In this document: piece by piece, positions 26,859 through 37,269 of the stretch | How positions within the stretch are numbered: position 1 is the first letter of the stretch | How the letters are laid out: every line of letters begins with the position of its first letter | Source of the DNA: Saccharophagus degradans 2-40 | GTDB taxonomy: Bacteria; Pseudomonadota; Gammaproteobacteria; Pseudomonadales; Cellvibrionaceae | Direction of reading: 5' to 3' | Assembly: GCF_000013665.1 (NCBI RefSeq) | Contig: NC_007912.1 | Location: 372,001-436,000, forward strand | Length of the DNA: 64,000 nt | Position numbers and translations under genes: made by a program | Notes under the pieces: generated by a model | Told to the model about the DNA's origin: nothing | Databases searched by the model: none | The model's input: the letters and a program-made list of their open reading frames with translations, nothing else

Positions 26859-27173
26859 TTAGTAAGTTCCTTTTAAGTATTTCTCAGTATTTTATGTTTG
26901 GAATGTCTAGATACACTCATTCCGTTAAGTGCTTTGTGGTTGGCAAGTTAAAATTTCCTTCCAACCTTATAGACCTCCTAGAGTATAGAAAGTGTCTTAA
27001 AAATATAATACTAAACGCGGCGTTTTACCAAGATTTTACAATTTTATAAGCCAATATTTTTAGTTGGCGCATTAAGTGTTATTGCGTTAAAAAAATATGG
27101 CGTCGTTGCGACGCCATATTTTTGTAAATGTAAAATATTATTTTACATTTAGGTTTTTAGGTGCTGTTCATAT
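26859..27173. other. Intergenic stretch, AT-rich, with one terminator
   Basis: This gap lies between two minus-strand genes. Apart from the strong hairpin at 27091-27123 nothing was recognised; a frame reading rightwards through it is a shadow of the small gene to its left. Confidence 0.4.
27091..27123. terminator. Strong bidirectional terminator
   Basis: A perfect 15-bp stem (left arm 27091-27105, right arm 27109-27123; core atggcgtcg/cgacgccat) with a ttg loop and A/T runs on both sides. It lies about 50 bases past the stop of the minus-strand CxxCH protein gene. Confidence 0.8.
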
Positions 27174-28628
27174 TTAATTCGGGCAGCAGCCGCACACGGT
27201 CATAGGCAGTTGCTTACCGGTTTTGGCGTCTTGGTTTGTCCACTGGCCATTCCATTTAAGAGCGCCGGCAGTTTTACACGTAGTGGGGCATTGCGTTTGT
27301 GCTTGAGGCTGACTATTTATTGTTACGCTGGATTGCACATCGCGGCATTGTTGCCCTGCAATAATATCGTCAAAAATGTGACTTAAACCGGCGCTGGTAC
27401 TGGTGTTAGATTGGGTTGCAGAATAGTTGTGGCAGGCAAAACAGTTAGTCGCACTATTCGCTTGCCCCGCAGTGCCTTGAAATTCCGTTTCCATTACCGT
27501 GTTAGCAAGTTCTAACGAACCGCGCTGGTTAGTTGTATCGCTAGAATCTTTATTTATATCAGAAATCCACAGCGCACCGGTTACTTGGTAATGCTTCCAT
27601 ACAGCCAGTGATTTTGGCAGCTTGGGCTGGGTAAAAAGGTTTTGTAATTCACCGTTTAGTTTTTTAACTAGCGCTATATTTAGGCCATCTTTAGTGGTTA
27701 TTGGTTGGCCCTCTAGCGTGCCGTATTTAAATTGCTGGCAAATATCGTTTGGTTGTACGGTACTTGGTAGTGTAATGGCGGTAGAATTAAGGGTTTTATT
27801 TAGGTTGTTGCAGTCGGCTGCGTTTTTAGCGCAGGCGGCGCTGGTAAAATCGTAAGCGTTTTGGCCTGCTGCTATTTTTGTGCATTCTACAGCGTTACTA
27901 TTGTGGTCTAGCGTCATCCAAACCATTTCTGGGTGATTATCTGCCGCGACTACTATGTGCCAACCTACCAAGCCTAGTAAATATGGCTTGCCAGAAATTG
28001 TTGCCTCCATGTGATAAAAATCATCTTTTGAATCATTTTTTGTTAATACACGCCAAGCCATTTTAAGTTCGGCGGTTTTGCCTGGGAAATTGTTTTTCAT
28101 TTGCATTTTTTTGTAGTCACACAGGTTTATAGAAAAACGAACCTCATAAAAAACTATATTGCCCTGTTGGTCGTATATGGCGTAAACATTGCGACCTGCT
28201 TGATCTATGCGTTCTGGAATAACAAAATCTTCTTTTGCATCTGTACTTTTAACCGTGCGTACATTAAATGCGTTTTTGGGCACGTCGTTATCGCACGAAT
28301 CGGTACCGCTTGTTTCTAATAATGGGAATTGTTTCGGGTCTTGCCAGTTGGCTAAGTTTTTAGTTGGCGAGGGCGAAATTAAATATAAAAACCAATCTTG
28401 AGAGAACTGATAAAACTCACAAAATTCAGGGTCGCCGGTGGTGGGGTTGTTTGCTACGGCGCTGGGTAAGCTCGCATAAGTGGCTTGCCACCAATTATTG
28501 GCTTTGGCAAAGCTACAATTTTCAACTTGGTCTGCATTGCTTAACGTTTTATTGCCACTAGCTGCATGGGCTTGGTGAATACTTACTACAACTAAACACA
28601 GCGAAAGTAATAGTTTACTTAGCTTCAT
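27174..28628 (-). CDS. Secreted protein with a single CxxCH haem-binding motif
   Basis: A 484-residue protein with a signal peptide (KLLLSLCLVVVSIHQAHA). It is cysteine-rich and has one CxxCH motif (NCFACHNYSAT near residue 408), suggesting a c-type haem. Downstream is a segment with histidine (LSHIFDDI) and a C-terminal Cys cluster (CPTTC, CGCCPN). The bulk (about 30-390) does not match a domain I can name. It is probably a periplasmic redox protein of a proteobacterial 'cytochrome c family' group. It is divergent from the xylanase gene and has its own terminator. Confidence 0.7.
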   Translation of the reverse strand: MKLSKLLLSLCLVVVSIHQAHAASGNKTLSNADQVENCSFAKANNWWQATYASLPSAVANNPTTGDPEFCEFYQFSQDWFLYLISPSPTKNLANWQDPKQFPLLETSGTDSCDNDVPKNAFNVRTVKSTDAKEDFVIPERIDQAGRNVYAIYDQQGNIVFYEVRFSINLCDYKKMQMKNNFPGKTAELKMAWRVLTKNDSKDDFYHMEATISGKPYLLGLVGWHIVVAADNHPEMVWMTLDHNSNAVECTKIAAGQNAYDFTSAACAKNAADCNNLNKTLNSTAITLPSTVQPNDICQQFKYGTLEGQPITTKDGLNIALVKKLNGELQNLFTQPKLPKSLAVWKHYQVTGALWISDINKDSSDTTNQRGSLELANTVMETEFQGTAGQANSATNCFACHNYSATQSNTSTSAGLSHIFDDIIAGQQCRDVQSSVTINSQPQAQTQCPTTCKTAGALKWNGQWTNQDAKTGKQLPMTVCGCCPN

Positions 28629-29244
28629 TTATTATTTCCTTTTATTGGTGTAGAGGCTTTGATCAAACAGAGTGGTAAGAACTATAGGTGCAGTCGCCAA
28701 GTATTTGAGTTAATCAAAGGCTCCTTATTTAGAATGCAAAAAATATTGCGTGTAGGAATTTTTGTGCGGTGTCTTGTAAGAAAATAATGCAAGATTAAAT
28801 CCACTCGACAGTTTAGGTATAGCCAACTTATAGAGCTTTACCATGCCATAACCCATATTGGTGTTTAATTGTCACTCCACAGCTTTTTGTGTTGTGAGCG
28901 CCAGTAAAATGGGTTTATTTACAGGTCACTTAGTGTGATTGAAGGCCATATTCTTTCGCAAGTATTCCTGCTTGTGACGACGTTACTTTCCAGAAGAAAG
29001 GCGCGCGAAGGGGGAGGGGGGGCTGCTTTTAATTAAAGCGCTCAGCTGGGCAGGTTATTGCTGTTTACTTTACTCTCGATGTGTTATTCAAGCGTTTATG
29101 TAAGCTGTTGGTTAAATAGCCAGATAAGAGTACCGTGCTAAACGTTGGGCTGGTGGCGGCTTAATTTTATGCCGATGGGGTAGTGATTCTTGCGCCGTTA
29201 TGGGGTAGTATCGTACAAAATTCAATCTTATGGTCATAATAACT
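28629..29244. other. Divergent intergenic region before the xylanase
   Basis: About 600 bases with no gene. It contains a G-tract pair (five G at 29010-29014 and seven G at 29016-29022). A 10-base direct repeat, atggggtagt, lies at 29175-29184 and 29200-29209, just upstream of the xylanase start. Promoters for both divergent genes must lie here, but I could not pick them with confidence. Confidence 0.45.
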
Positions 29245-31242
<1,998 letters not shown>

Positions 31243-31256
31243 CCCTTAAAACTGCC

Positions 31257-31291
31257 AGCCGCTATTAAAACAACGTGTTTTAGTAGCGGCT
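31257..31291 (+). terminator. Terminator of the xylanase gene
   Basis: A 16-bp stem with one mismatch (agccgcta... / ...tagcggct, loop acg) followed by tttatattta, 15 bases after the xylanase stop codon. Confidence 0.75.
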
Positions 31292-31487
31292 TTATATTTA
31301 ACGTACGCATTCGGCCGTATAAACAAGCTGTTACGTCGTATTGCGCTTTAAGCCTAGGCGCTTAGTTAAAATTCCCGCCCAAATTTCTCCCTTTAAAATA
31401 TTCTTATTTGTAATTGTGTGCCTCGTCGCGTTATATTCTGTTTGCTGGACTAAACTATAATATAAATCGGCCGCAAGCGTATTTTCT

Positions 31488-32639
31488 ATGTTTAAGTTTT
31501 ATCAAAAAGTGGGAGTGGTTTCTATTGCGTTGCTTTTGCTTACCTTATTGGTAGGTGGCATATGTGTAGATCGCACATTCCTAACTGCAAAATTTTTACC
31601 GGCCGACAAAAGTACGTTTAATTGGCGACCAGAAACCTGGGCCGATAAAGATATTGGCGGCGGGTCTACAGTAGTCATACACGATGCAAAATACAGTTTA
31701 GATTTTGAATTCAAAATGGCGAGCGCGCTGGAATACCCATACGCCTCTATGGCCATTAGTATTTTAGATGAAGACGGTGGCGAGCTGCTTATTGATATGT
31801 CTCGCTATACTCGGCTTTCGTTTATGGTGCGCTGCGAACCGCATAATATTTTGTTTTTTGCCGCGCACATGGTTGATGAAGACGTAACAGACCCAGAAGA
31901 CCCATCCAAATACAGAAGCCCTTCGTCGCATTTTTCCTGTGAAAAGGAATGGGCACAGGTACATATAGACCTAACGCGCCTTAAAACCCCGCAATGGTGG
32001 TTCGATAAATTTGGTTTAGATCTTTCTCGCGAAGCCTACAGGCTTACCCAAGTATCTAAAATATCCATAGGGGCAACCCACCAAAGCCCACAAGATGTAA
32101 GCTCCTTAGTAAAAATAAATGAGTTAACAATGCACGGCCGCGATTGGCGCTATATGTATGCACTGGCGGTATGGGTAGTGCTGGTGTGGGGTGGTTTTAT
32201 ATTTTGGTTGTTTAGGGCACACACAAACGCACTTATTGCCGAATTAAAACGCAAATTTGAAAAAGACAGGCCCCTAATTGCCTACCAGCAGTTATCTATG
32301 CAACCGCAGCGAGCCAAAGAGCAAAGCGATATTTTGCGCTATATGACAACCGAATATGCTAACCCAGAGCTTAACTTAGATTTAGCCGTTACCCAGCTGG
32401 GGGTTAGCCGCACAAAAATAAACGCAATATTAAAAGATGAAATTGGCTACACCTTTAGCGCCTACCTTAACAAACTAAGGTTAACTGAGGCCGCAAGGCT
32501 GCTAACCGAAAGTGATAGGGCCAACGTGGCAGAAATAGCCTACTCGGTGGGCTATAACAATGTATCGTATTTTAATAAGTTGTTTAAAACCGAATACGGC
32601 TGTACCCCTAAAACCTTTAAGGATGTTTACAAAGGCTAG
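31488..32639 (+). CDS. Membrane-bound AraC-family transcriptional regulator
   Basis: A 383-residue regulator. It has an N-terminal membrane segment (about 9-28), an extracytoplasmic domain of about 190 residues, a second membrane segment (about 225-243) and a C-terminal AraC-type DNA-binding domain (about 285-383) with two helix-turn-helices (LDLAVTQLGVSRTKINAIL and VAEIAYSVGYNNVSYFNKLFK). It can bind DNA while its sensor domain faces the periplasm, so one protein could sense sugars and switch genes. It sits between a xylanase and a glucanase gene, both on the same strand, which makes them likely targets (inference). Confidence 0.88.
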   Translation: MFKFYQKVGVVSIALLLLTLLVGGICVDRTFLTAKFLPADKSTFNWRPETWADKDIGGGSTVVIHDAKYSLDFEFKMASALEYPYASMAISILDEDGGELLIDMSRYTRLSFMVRCEPHNILFFAAHMVDEDVTDPEDPSKYRSPSSHFSCEKEWAQVHIDLTRLKTPQWWFDKFGLDLSREAYRLTQVSKISIGATHQSPQDVSSLVKINELTMHGRDWRYMYALAVWVVLVWGGFIFWLFRAHTNALIAELKRKFEKDRPLIAYQQLSMQPQRAKEQSDILRYMTTEYANPELNLDLAVTQLGVSRTKINAILKDEIGYTFSAYLNKLRLTEAARLLTESDRANVAEIAYSVGYNNVSYFNKLFKTEYGCTPKTFKDVYKG

Positions 32640-32855
32640 CGCAGGTGCGCCCAGTTTTGGGGGGCTTGTGCCTTCAATTTCTGATAAAAAATCTTCAACT
32701 ATCTGCAAATTCAAAGTGTTATTGGTAAATACACCATTGTTTTGGTCTTCAATACCGTAATGTGATTGTTTGGGCGGTGGTGCCATTGCGCACATACACG
32801 TTTTTGCCGGCCCACATTCAACAATGTAAATAACGGTTTTAGAGGCCATAAATAA

Positions 32856-34211
32856 ATGAGAATAATAACGGCGTTTGCAGTTATGCTGCTATGCATAACA
32901 GGCTGTAGCGGATCGGGCGCGAGTGATAGCCCGCAAGCATCCAATTCGTCTTCGGGCAGTTCTTCTAGCTCTAGCAGTTCGTCAAGTTCGAGCAGTTCCT
33001 CTAGTTCGTCGTCTAGCTCTTCAACAAGCTCTAGCAGCTCATCTAGCTCCAGCTCATCATCAAGCTCTAGCAGTTCTTCGGGCGGCGAAGCGCTTTACCC
33101 AAGCTACAATACAAACCCGCCAGCGCCAGATATGACCGGCATGACAAGTACTGCCACACAACTAGCAGATCGTATAACCGTGGGCTGGAATATTGGTAAC
33201 ACGCTAGAGGCAATAGGCGGCGAAACCAACTGGGGTAACCCGCTGGTTACTAACGAATTAATTCAAGCGGTAAAAGCCAGTGGCTTTGATTCCATTCGTA
33301 TACCCGCCGCGTGGGATCAATACGCCAACCAAGAAACGGCCGCAATAGATATAAACTGGCTAAACCGCGTTAAACAAGTTGTGCAATACAGCATAGATAA
33401 CGACATGGTGGTAGTGCTAAACATCCACTGGGATGGCGGTTGGCTAGAGCGCAATGTAGAGCCCAGCGAGCAAGTAGCAGTAAATGCAAAACAAAAAGCC
33501 TATTGGGAACAAATTGCCACTCACCTGCGCGACTTTGACGAGCGCCTAATATTTGCCAGCGCCAACGAACCCCATGTAGAAACCGAAGCACAAATGGCCG
33601 TACTAAACGTATACCATCAAACGTTTGTAGATACAGTGCGTGCAACTGGCGGTAAAAATGCTTACCGCGTACTGGTATTGCAGGGGCCAAAAACAGATAT
33701 AGAAACCACCTCGCTATTGTGGACCCAAATGCCGCAAGATAGCGCCGTAAATAAACTTATGGCAGAGCTACACTTCTATACCCCGTACAACTTTACGTTA
33801 ATGAATGTAGATGAAAGCTGGGGCAACCAGTTCTACTACTGGGGCGAAGGTAATCATTCCACTACCGACACAGGCCGCAACCCAACCTGGGGCGAAGAAG
33901 CAACAGTAGATTCACTGCTGGCAATTACCAAACAACAGTTTGTGGACCAAGGTATACCCGTAATTATTGGCGAATACGGTGCACAACGCCGCGATAACCT
34001 TACCGGCGATGAATTGGCCCTGCACTTACAATCGCGCAACTACTACTTAAAATACGTTACTCAAAAATGTGTAGAGCTAGGCTTAAAACCTTTTTATTGG
34101 GATACCGGCGGCTTAGACAACAATCAATCTGGCCTGTTTAATCGCAGTACCTACCAAGTATTTGATCAAAATGCCCTAGATGCCATTATGGAAGGGGCCA
34201 GAGGGGAATAA
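32856..34211 (+). CDS. Lipoprotein GH5 endoglucanase with polyserine linker
   Basis: A 451-residue enzyme. The lipobox ITGC (Cys17) implies lipid anchoring. Residues of about 29-76 are almost entirely serine, the flexible linker typical of Saccharophagus and Cellvibrio depolymerases. The GH5 barrel (about 95-445) begins with VGWNIGNTLEAIGGETNWGNP. Acid/base Glu238 lies in SANEPHVE and nucleophile Glu373 in IIGEYGA. It should hydrolyse internal beta-1,4 bonds of cellulose or a related glucan; the exact substrate within GH5 is uncertain. It follows the AraC gene by 216 bases. Confidence 0.92.
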   Translation: MRIITAFAVMLLCITGCSGSGASDSPQASNSSSGSSSSSSSSSSSSSSSSSSSSSSTSSSSSSSSSSSSSSSSSSGGEALYPSYNTNPPAPDMTGMTSTATQLADRITVGWNIGNTLEAIGGETNWGNPLVTNELIQAVKASGFDSIRIPAAWDQYANQETAAIDINWLNRVKQVVQYSIDNDMVVVLNIHWDGGWLERNVEPSEQVAVNAKQKAYWEQIATHLRDFDERLIFASANEPHVETEAQMAVLNVYHQTFVDTVRATGGKNAYRVLVLQGPKTDIETTSLLWTQMPQDSAVNKLMAELHFYTPYNFTLMNVDESWGNQFYYWGEGNHSTTDTGRNPTWGEEATVDSLLAITKQQFVDQGIPVIIGEYGAQRRDNLTGDELALHLQSRNYYLKYVTQKCVELGLKPFYWDTGGLDNNQSGLFNRSTYQVFDQNALDAIMEGARGE

Positions 34212-34224
34212 TCGCTAATTAAAA

Positions 34225-34284
34225 CCAGTCGCTAAATACTAGCTGCTAATCGCTAGTAGTTAATTACTAGTGATTAGCGACTGG
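34225..34284. terminator. Nested palindromes between convergent genes (AGTCGCTAA family)
   Basis: Outer arms ccagtcgctaa (34225-34235) and ttagcgactgg (34274-34284) enclose a second palindrome around gctaatcgctagtagtt and its near-complement. The element lies exactly between the ends of the convergent glucanase and kinase genes and probably ends both transcripts. Its outer arm is shared with the palindrome at 1271-1298. Confidence 0.6.
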
Positions 34285-34294
34285 AATCTAGCAA

Positions 34295-35647
34295 TTAAAA
34301 AATAAGCGTAAATATTGCTCCACCTGTTTTTGCGTTCTCTGCCTTTACTGCGCCACCGTGTAATATCATTGCTTGGCGGGTAAGTGCTAAGCCCACACCA
34401 GACCCTTCCTTTTTAGTGGTAAAAAATGGAACAAAAATTTGTTCTATTAAATCCGTCGCTAAGCCGCTGCCGTTGTCTGATATTTTAATGGTTGTATGGT
34501 CGCGCGAGTTAAGGCCGGCGCTTATCTCTATGGTTGGGTTTGGCGTATTGTGTAAGGCTTGTTCGGCGTTTTTAATTAGGTTAATAAATACTTGGGTTAG
34601 CATTTCTTTATCTGCAAACAGTTGTAGTTGGGCTGGGTTAACAGATGTTACTAACTGAATACCTTGTTGGGCTAAATCTTGGCTTACCAAACTACGTATA
34701 TGTTCAATAAAGTCGCTTACCAAAAACGTTGAGCGATTAGGTGCAGGCAAGCGGGTAAGTTTACGATAGCTGTTTACAAATTGCGTTAGGCCATCACTGC
34801 GTTTAGCTACCGTATGCACGGCGCTGGCAATATCATCTAGCTCTTCGGCTAATTCACTACTATTGGCGTAATTGGTTTTTACATCGTGTATTAATTCATC
34901 TGCCGTTTTGGCAAGCGATGCAATAGGCGTAATGCTATTCATTATTTCGTGTGTAAGCACACGCACTAAATCTTGCCACGCCTGCAGCTGGGCGGCATCG
35001 AGTTCCGATTGAATATTCTGTAGGCTTATTAACCTTTCTTGCTTGCCCTCTACAATTAAATCGCTGGCGGTAACCATAAGTTGTTGTTCCATACCATCGC
35101 TAGCTATTTTAATTAGTCGGGTACCGCCGTTAGGTATGGCAGTTAATTGCGCAGCAAAGTTTTCGCCTAATTGGTTTAAATCATCGGTATTTTCACAGCA
35201 TAAAATACCTAGTAACTTACGTGCCTTGCTATTCCAAAGTGTTACGCGGTTATCTTCGTGTAGGCTAATCAACGGTACCGGTACTTGCTCTACTAAGGCG
35301 GCTAATTGCCGGTATTTTGCTTCCTTGTGTAGGGCAATCTGTTGCTGCTTTTGTAATACCGCCTCAATGCTATTGCCTAACTCCTCAAACCCATTACCGG
35401 TATGTGCAAAATTAAAATGCTGCGAAAAGTCGGCGTACTTAAGCGCATCTAAAAACCGAGCTATTTCCAAATTAGTTTTATTAGTGTATTTAAAAAGGGC
35501 AACACATTGCATAATAGCGATGCCAATTAGCAGGGTAGTAACGGCAAAATAACCCTGCTGTTGTAAGACGAAAGCAATAACAATAAACAGCGCTAAAATA
35601 GCACCAAGCCGAATGGATAATTGCAGGCTAAACTTTTTAAAGGCCAT
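34295..35647 (-). CDS. Sensor histidine kinase, ABC module 2
   Basis: A 450-residue kinase with two closely spaced membrane segments (about 12-29 and 34-52), a PAS-like domain (about 110-215), phospho-acceptor His233 (THEIMNSITPIASL), an N box (LIKNAEQAL), DNGSGL and GSGVGLALTRQ. It has the same architecture as the kinase of module 1 and lacks a sizeable periplasmic domain. Its start overlaps the 3' end of the response regulator gene by 11 bases, so the two are translationally coupled. Confidence 0.9.
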   Translation of the reverse strand: MAFKKFSLQLSIRLGAILALFIVIAFVLQQQGYFAVTTLLIGIAIMQCVALFKYTNKTNLEIARFLDALKYADFSQHFNFAHTGNGFEELGNSIEAVLQKQQQIALHKEAKYRQLAALVEQVPVPLISLHEDNRVTLWNSKARKLLGILCCENTDDLNQLGENFAAQLTAIPNGGTRLIKIASDGMEQQLMVTASDLIVEGKQERLISLQNIQSELDAAQLQAWQDLVRVLTHEIMNSITPIASLAKTADELIHDVKTNYANSSELAEELDDIASAVHTVAKRSDGLTQFVNSYRKLTRLPAPNRSTFLVSDFIEHIRSLVSQDLAQQGIQLVTSVNPAQLQLFADKEMLTQVFINLIKNAEQALHNTPNPTIEISAGLNSRDHTTIKISDNGSGLATDLIEQIFVPFFTTKKEGSGVGLALTRQAMILHGGAVKAENAKTGGAIFTLIF

Positions 35648-37043
35648 ATTTTTCCATCCTGCGGTACAGTGCTGCTCGAGTTAAACCCAACGCTTTTGCG
35701 GCATGGCTAATGTTAAAATTGTAGCGTTTAAGTGCAAGCTGTATGGTGTTTTGTTCTATTTTCTCTAGGTTTAACTCATCTTGCGTGTTGGGGCTGTTGG
35801 TTGTAAGCGTGCCGGTGCTAGCTTCAATCGCGCTGGTTTGGTTAGCTAGTTGAAAGTCTTGCGGCAGTAACATTTCACTTTGGCTAAGTATAACGGCGCG
35901 TTCTAATGCATGGCGCAATGCGCGAATATTGCCTGGCCAGTCGTAGCATTGCATTGCGGTTAAGGCTTCGTTGCTAATTGGCTTTACGGGCTTGTTATAT
36001 TTTTTACTGTAATGCGCCAAATAATACTCGGCTATGGCTTGTATGTCGTCTACTCGTTGCCTTAAAGGCGGCAGGTGTATTTCAACTGTATTTAAGCGAA
36101 ATAATAAATCTTGCCTAAATTTTTGCTCATCATTTAATTGCTGCATGGTTAAGTTGGTGGCAGCTATTACTCTTGCATCAAATGGAATGCTTTGATTGCC
36201 ACCTACTGGCGTTATTCGTCGCTGCTCCAGCGCGGTTAATAGTTTGGCCTGTAGGTGTAGGGGTAAATTGCCTATCTCATCTAAAAAAAGTGTACCGCCA
36301 TCGGCGGCTTTAATACGCCCAACTCTATCTTCATTCGCGCCGGTAAATGCGCCTTTTTTGTAGCCAAATAATTCGCTCTCAAAAAGTGTTTCGGTTACCG
36401 CGCCTAAATCTACGCTCATAAAAACGTTATTTGCTCTTTGGCTGCGGTGGTGCAGCTCACGCGCTACAAGCTCTTTGCCTGTGCCGTTTTCGCCTAAAAT
36501 TAACACATTGGCATCGGTTGGCGCACTTAAATTAATAAGGCCCATAACCTCTTGCATAGCGGTAGATTGCCCAAGTATTTGCTGGCCTGTTAGTTGGCTG
36601 CTTACCTCGGCGAGCAATTTATTTGTGCTGCGCAATTGCTTGGCTTCGTTGCGAGTATTACTTAACGCCACCGCGCTAGACAACGTCGCCACCACTTTTT
36701 CGTTTTGCCAAGGCTTGGCAATAAAATCTGTGGCGCCCAGTTTCATAGCTTCTACGGCGGTGTGCATATCTCCGTGGGCGGTAATCATAACAACGACAGC
36801 TTGCGGGTCTATTTGCAGAATTTTTTGCAGCCAGCCATAGCCTTGCTCGCCGCTGCTTTCGCCTGGGCCAAAGTTCATATCCAACAAAATTGCGCTGTAC
36901 TGCTGCTTTGCTAAAAGCGCGGGAATATTCGCAGGGTCGTTACATGTATCTACTTTGGCGAAGTGGCGTTTTAACAGCAGCCTACCGGCGGTAAGAATAT
37001 CGTCGTCGTCATCAACAATAAGAATGCAATCGCTGTGTTTCAT
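35637..37043 (-). CDS. Sigma54-dependent response regulator (NtrC family), ABC module 2
   Basis: A 468-residue regulator: receiver (Asp55 in AILLDMNFG), AAA+ domain with Walker A GENGTGKE and an intact GAFTGA loop (231-236), and a Fis-type C-terminus ([16 protein letters not shown]). The reading frame is open upstream to 37148, but the receiver fold starts at the ATG at 37043, which has an AGGGCAGG sequence before it. The extra 35 codons would cover the operator repeats. It is divergent from the adaptor/ATPase/permease operon and is its likely activator. Confidence 0.92.
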   Translation of the reverse strand: MKHSDCILIVDDDDDILTAGRLLLKRHFAKVDTCNDPANIPALLAKQQYSAILLDMNFGPGESSGEQGYGWLQKILQIDPQAVVVMITAHGDMHTAVEAMKLGATDFIAKPWQNEKVVATLSSAVALSNTRNEAKQLRSTNKLLAEVSSQLTGQQILGQSTAMQEVMGLINLSAPTDANVLILGENGTGKELVARELHHRSQRANNVFMSVDLGAVTETLFESELFGYKKGAFTGANEDRVGRIKAADGGTLFLDEIGNLPLHLQAKLLTALEQRRITPVGGNQSIPFDARVIAATNLTMQQLNDEQKFRQDLLFRLNTVEIHLPPLRQRVDDIQAIAEYYLAHYSKKYNKPVKPISNEALTAMQCYDWPGNIRALRHALERAVILSQSEMLLPQDFQLANQTSAIEASTGTLTTNSPNTQDELNLEKIEQNTIQLALKRYNFNISHAAKALGLTRAALYRRMEKYGL

Positions 37044-37085
37044 AGCCTGCCCTGTCGGTGTAATCCATGCCGTAGAAGAAAAATA

Positions 37086-37148
37086 GTGTTCATAATCGTA
37101 CACATGGTGTTCGGCGTCGTACAGCAAAAAGTGTTCATAACCGCACAC
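37086..37148. promoter_or_regulatory. Three GTGTTC-N6-GTACAC dyads (operator of module 2)
   Basis: Three 18-base dyads: gtgttcataatcgtacac (37086-37103), gtgttcggcgtcgtacag (37107-37124) and gtgttcataaccgcacac (37131-37148). They lie about 65-130 bases upstream of the predicted sigma54 start, in the divergent region between regulator and transporter genes. This is where an NtrC-type activator would bind, and they could also autoregulate the regulator gene. Confidence 0.7.
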
Positions 37149-37186
37149 TTAAAATAATAGTTCAATAAAAACAACAGGTTACGAAC

Positions 37187-37202
37187 TGGCACGGTAATTG
37201 TA
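37187..37202 (+). promoter_or_regulatory. Sigma54 (-24/-12) promoter of ABC module 2
   Basis: The sequence TGGCACGGTAATTGTA matches TGGCACG-N4-TTGCA except GT for GC at -12. GG and the -12 G are spaced as required. The predicted start is near 37213, about 57 bases before the adaptor ATG. Confidence 0.7.
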
Positions 37203-37269
37203 AACACCTATACGAGCTAAGTCGTTAAATAAAAGTTAAGCCGTTAAGCAAATAGCCAAGGCCAGTTAA

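Noticed and set aside
37044..37148. 35-codon N-terminal extension of regulator 2
   Set aside because: The receiver fold starts at 37043, and the extension covers three operator-like dyads, so coding is unlikely.
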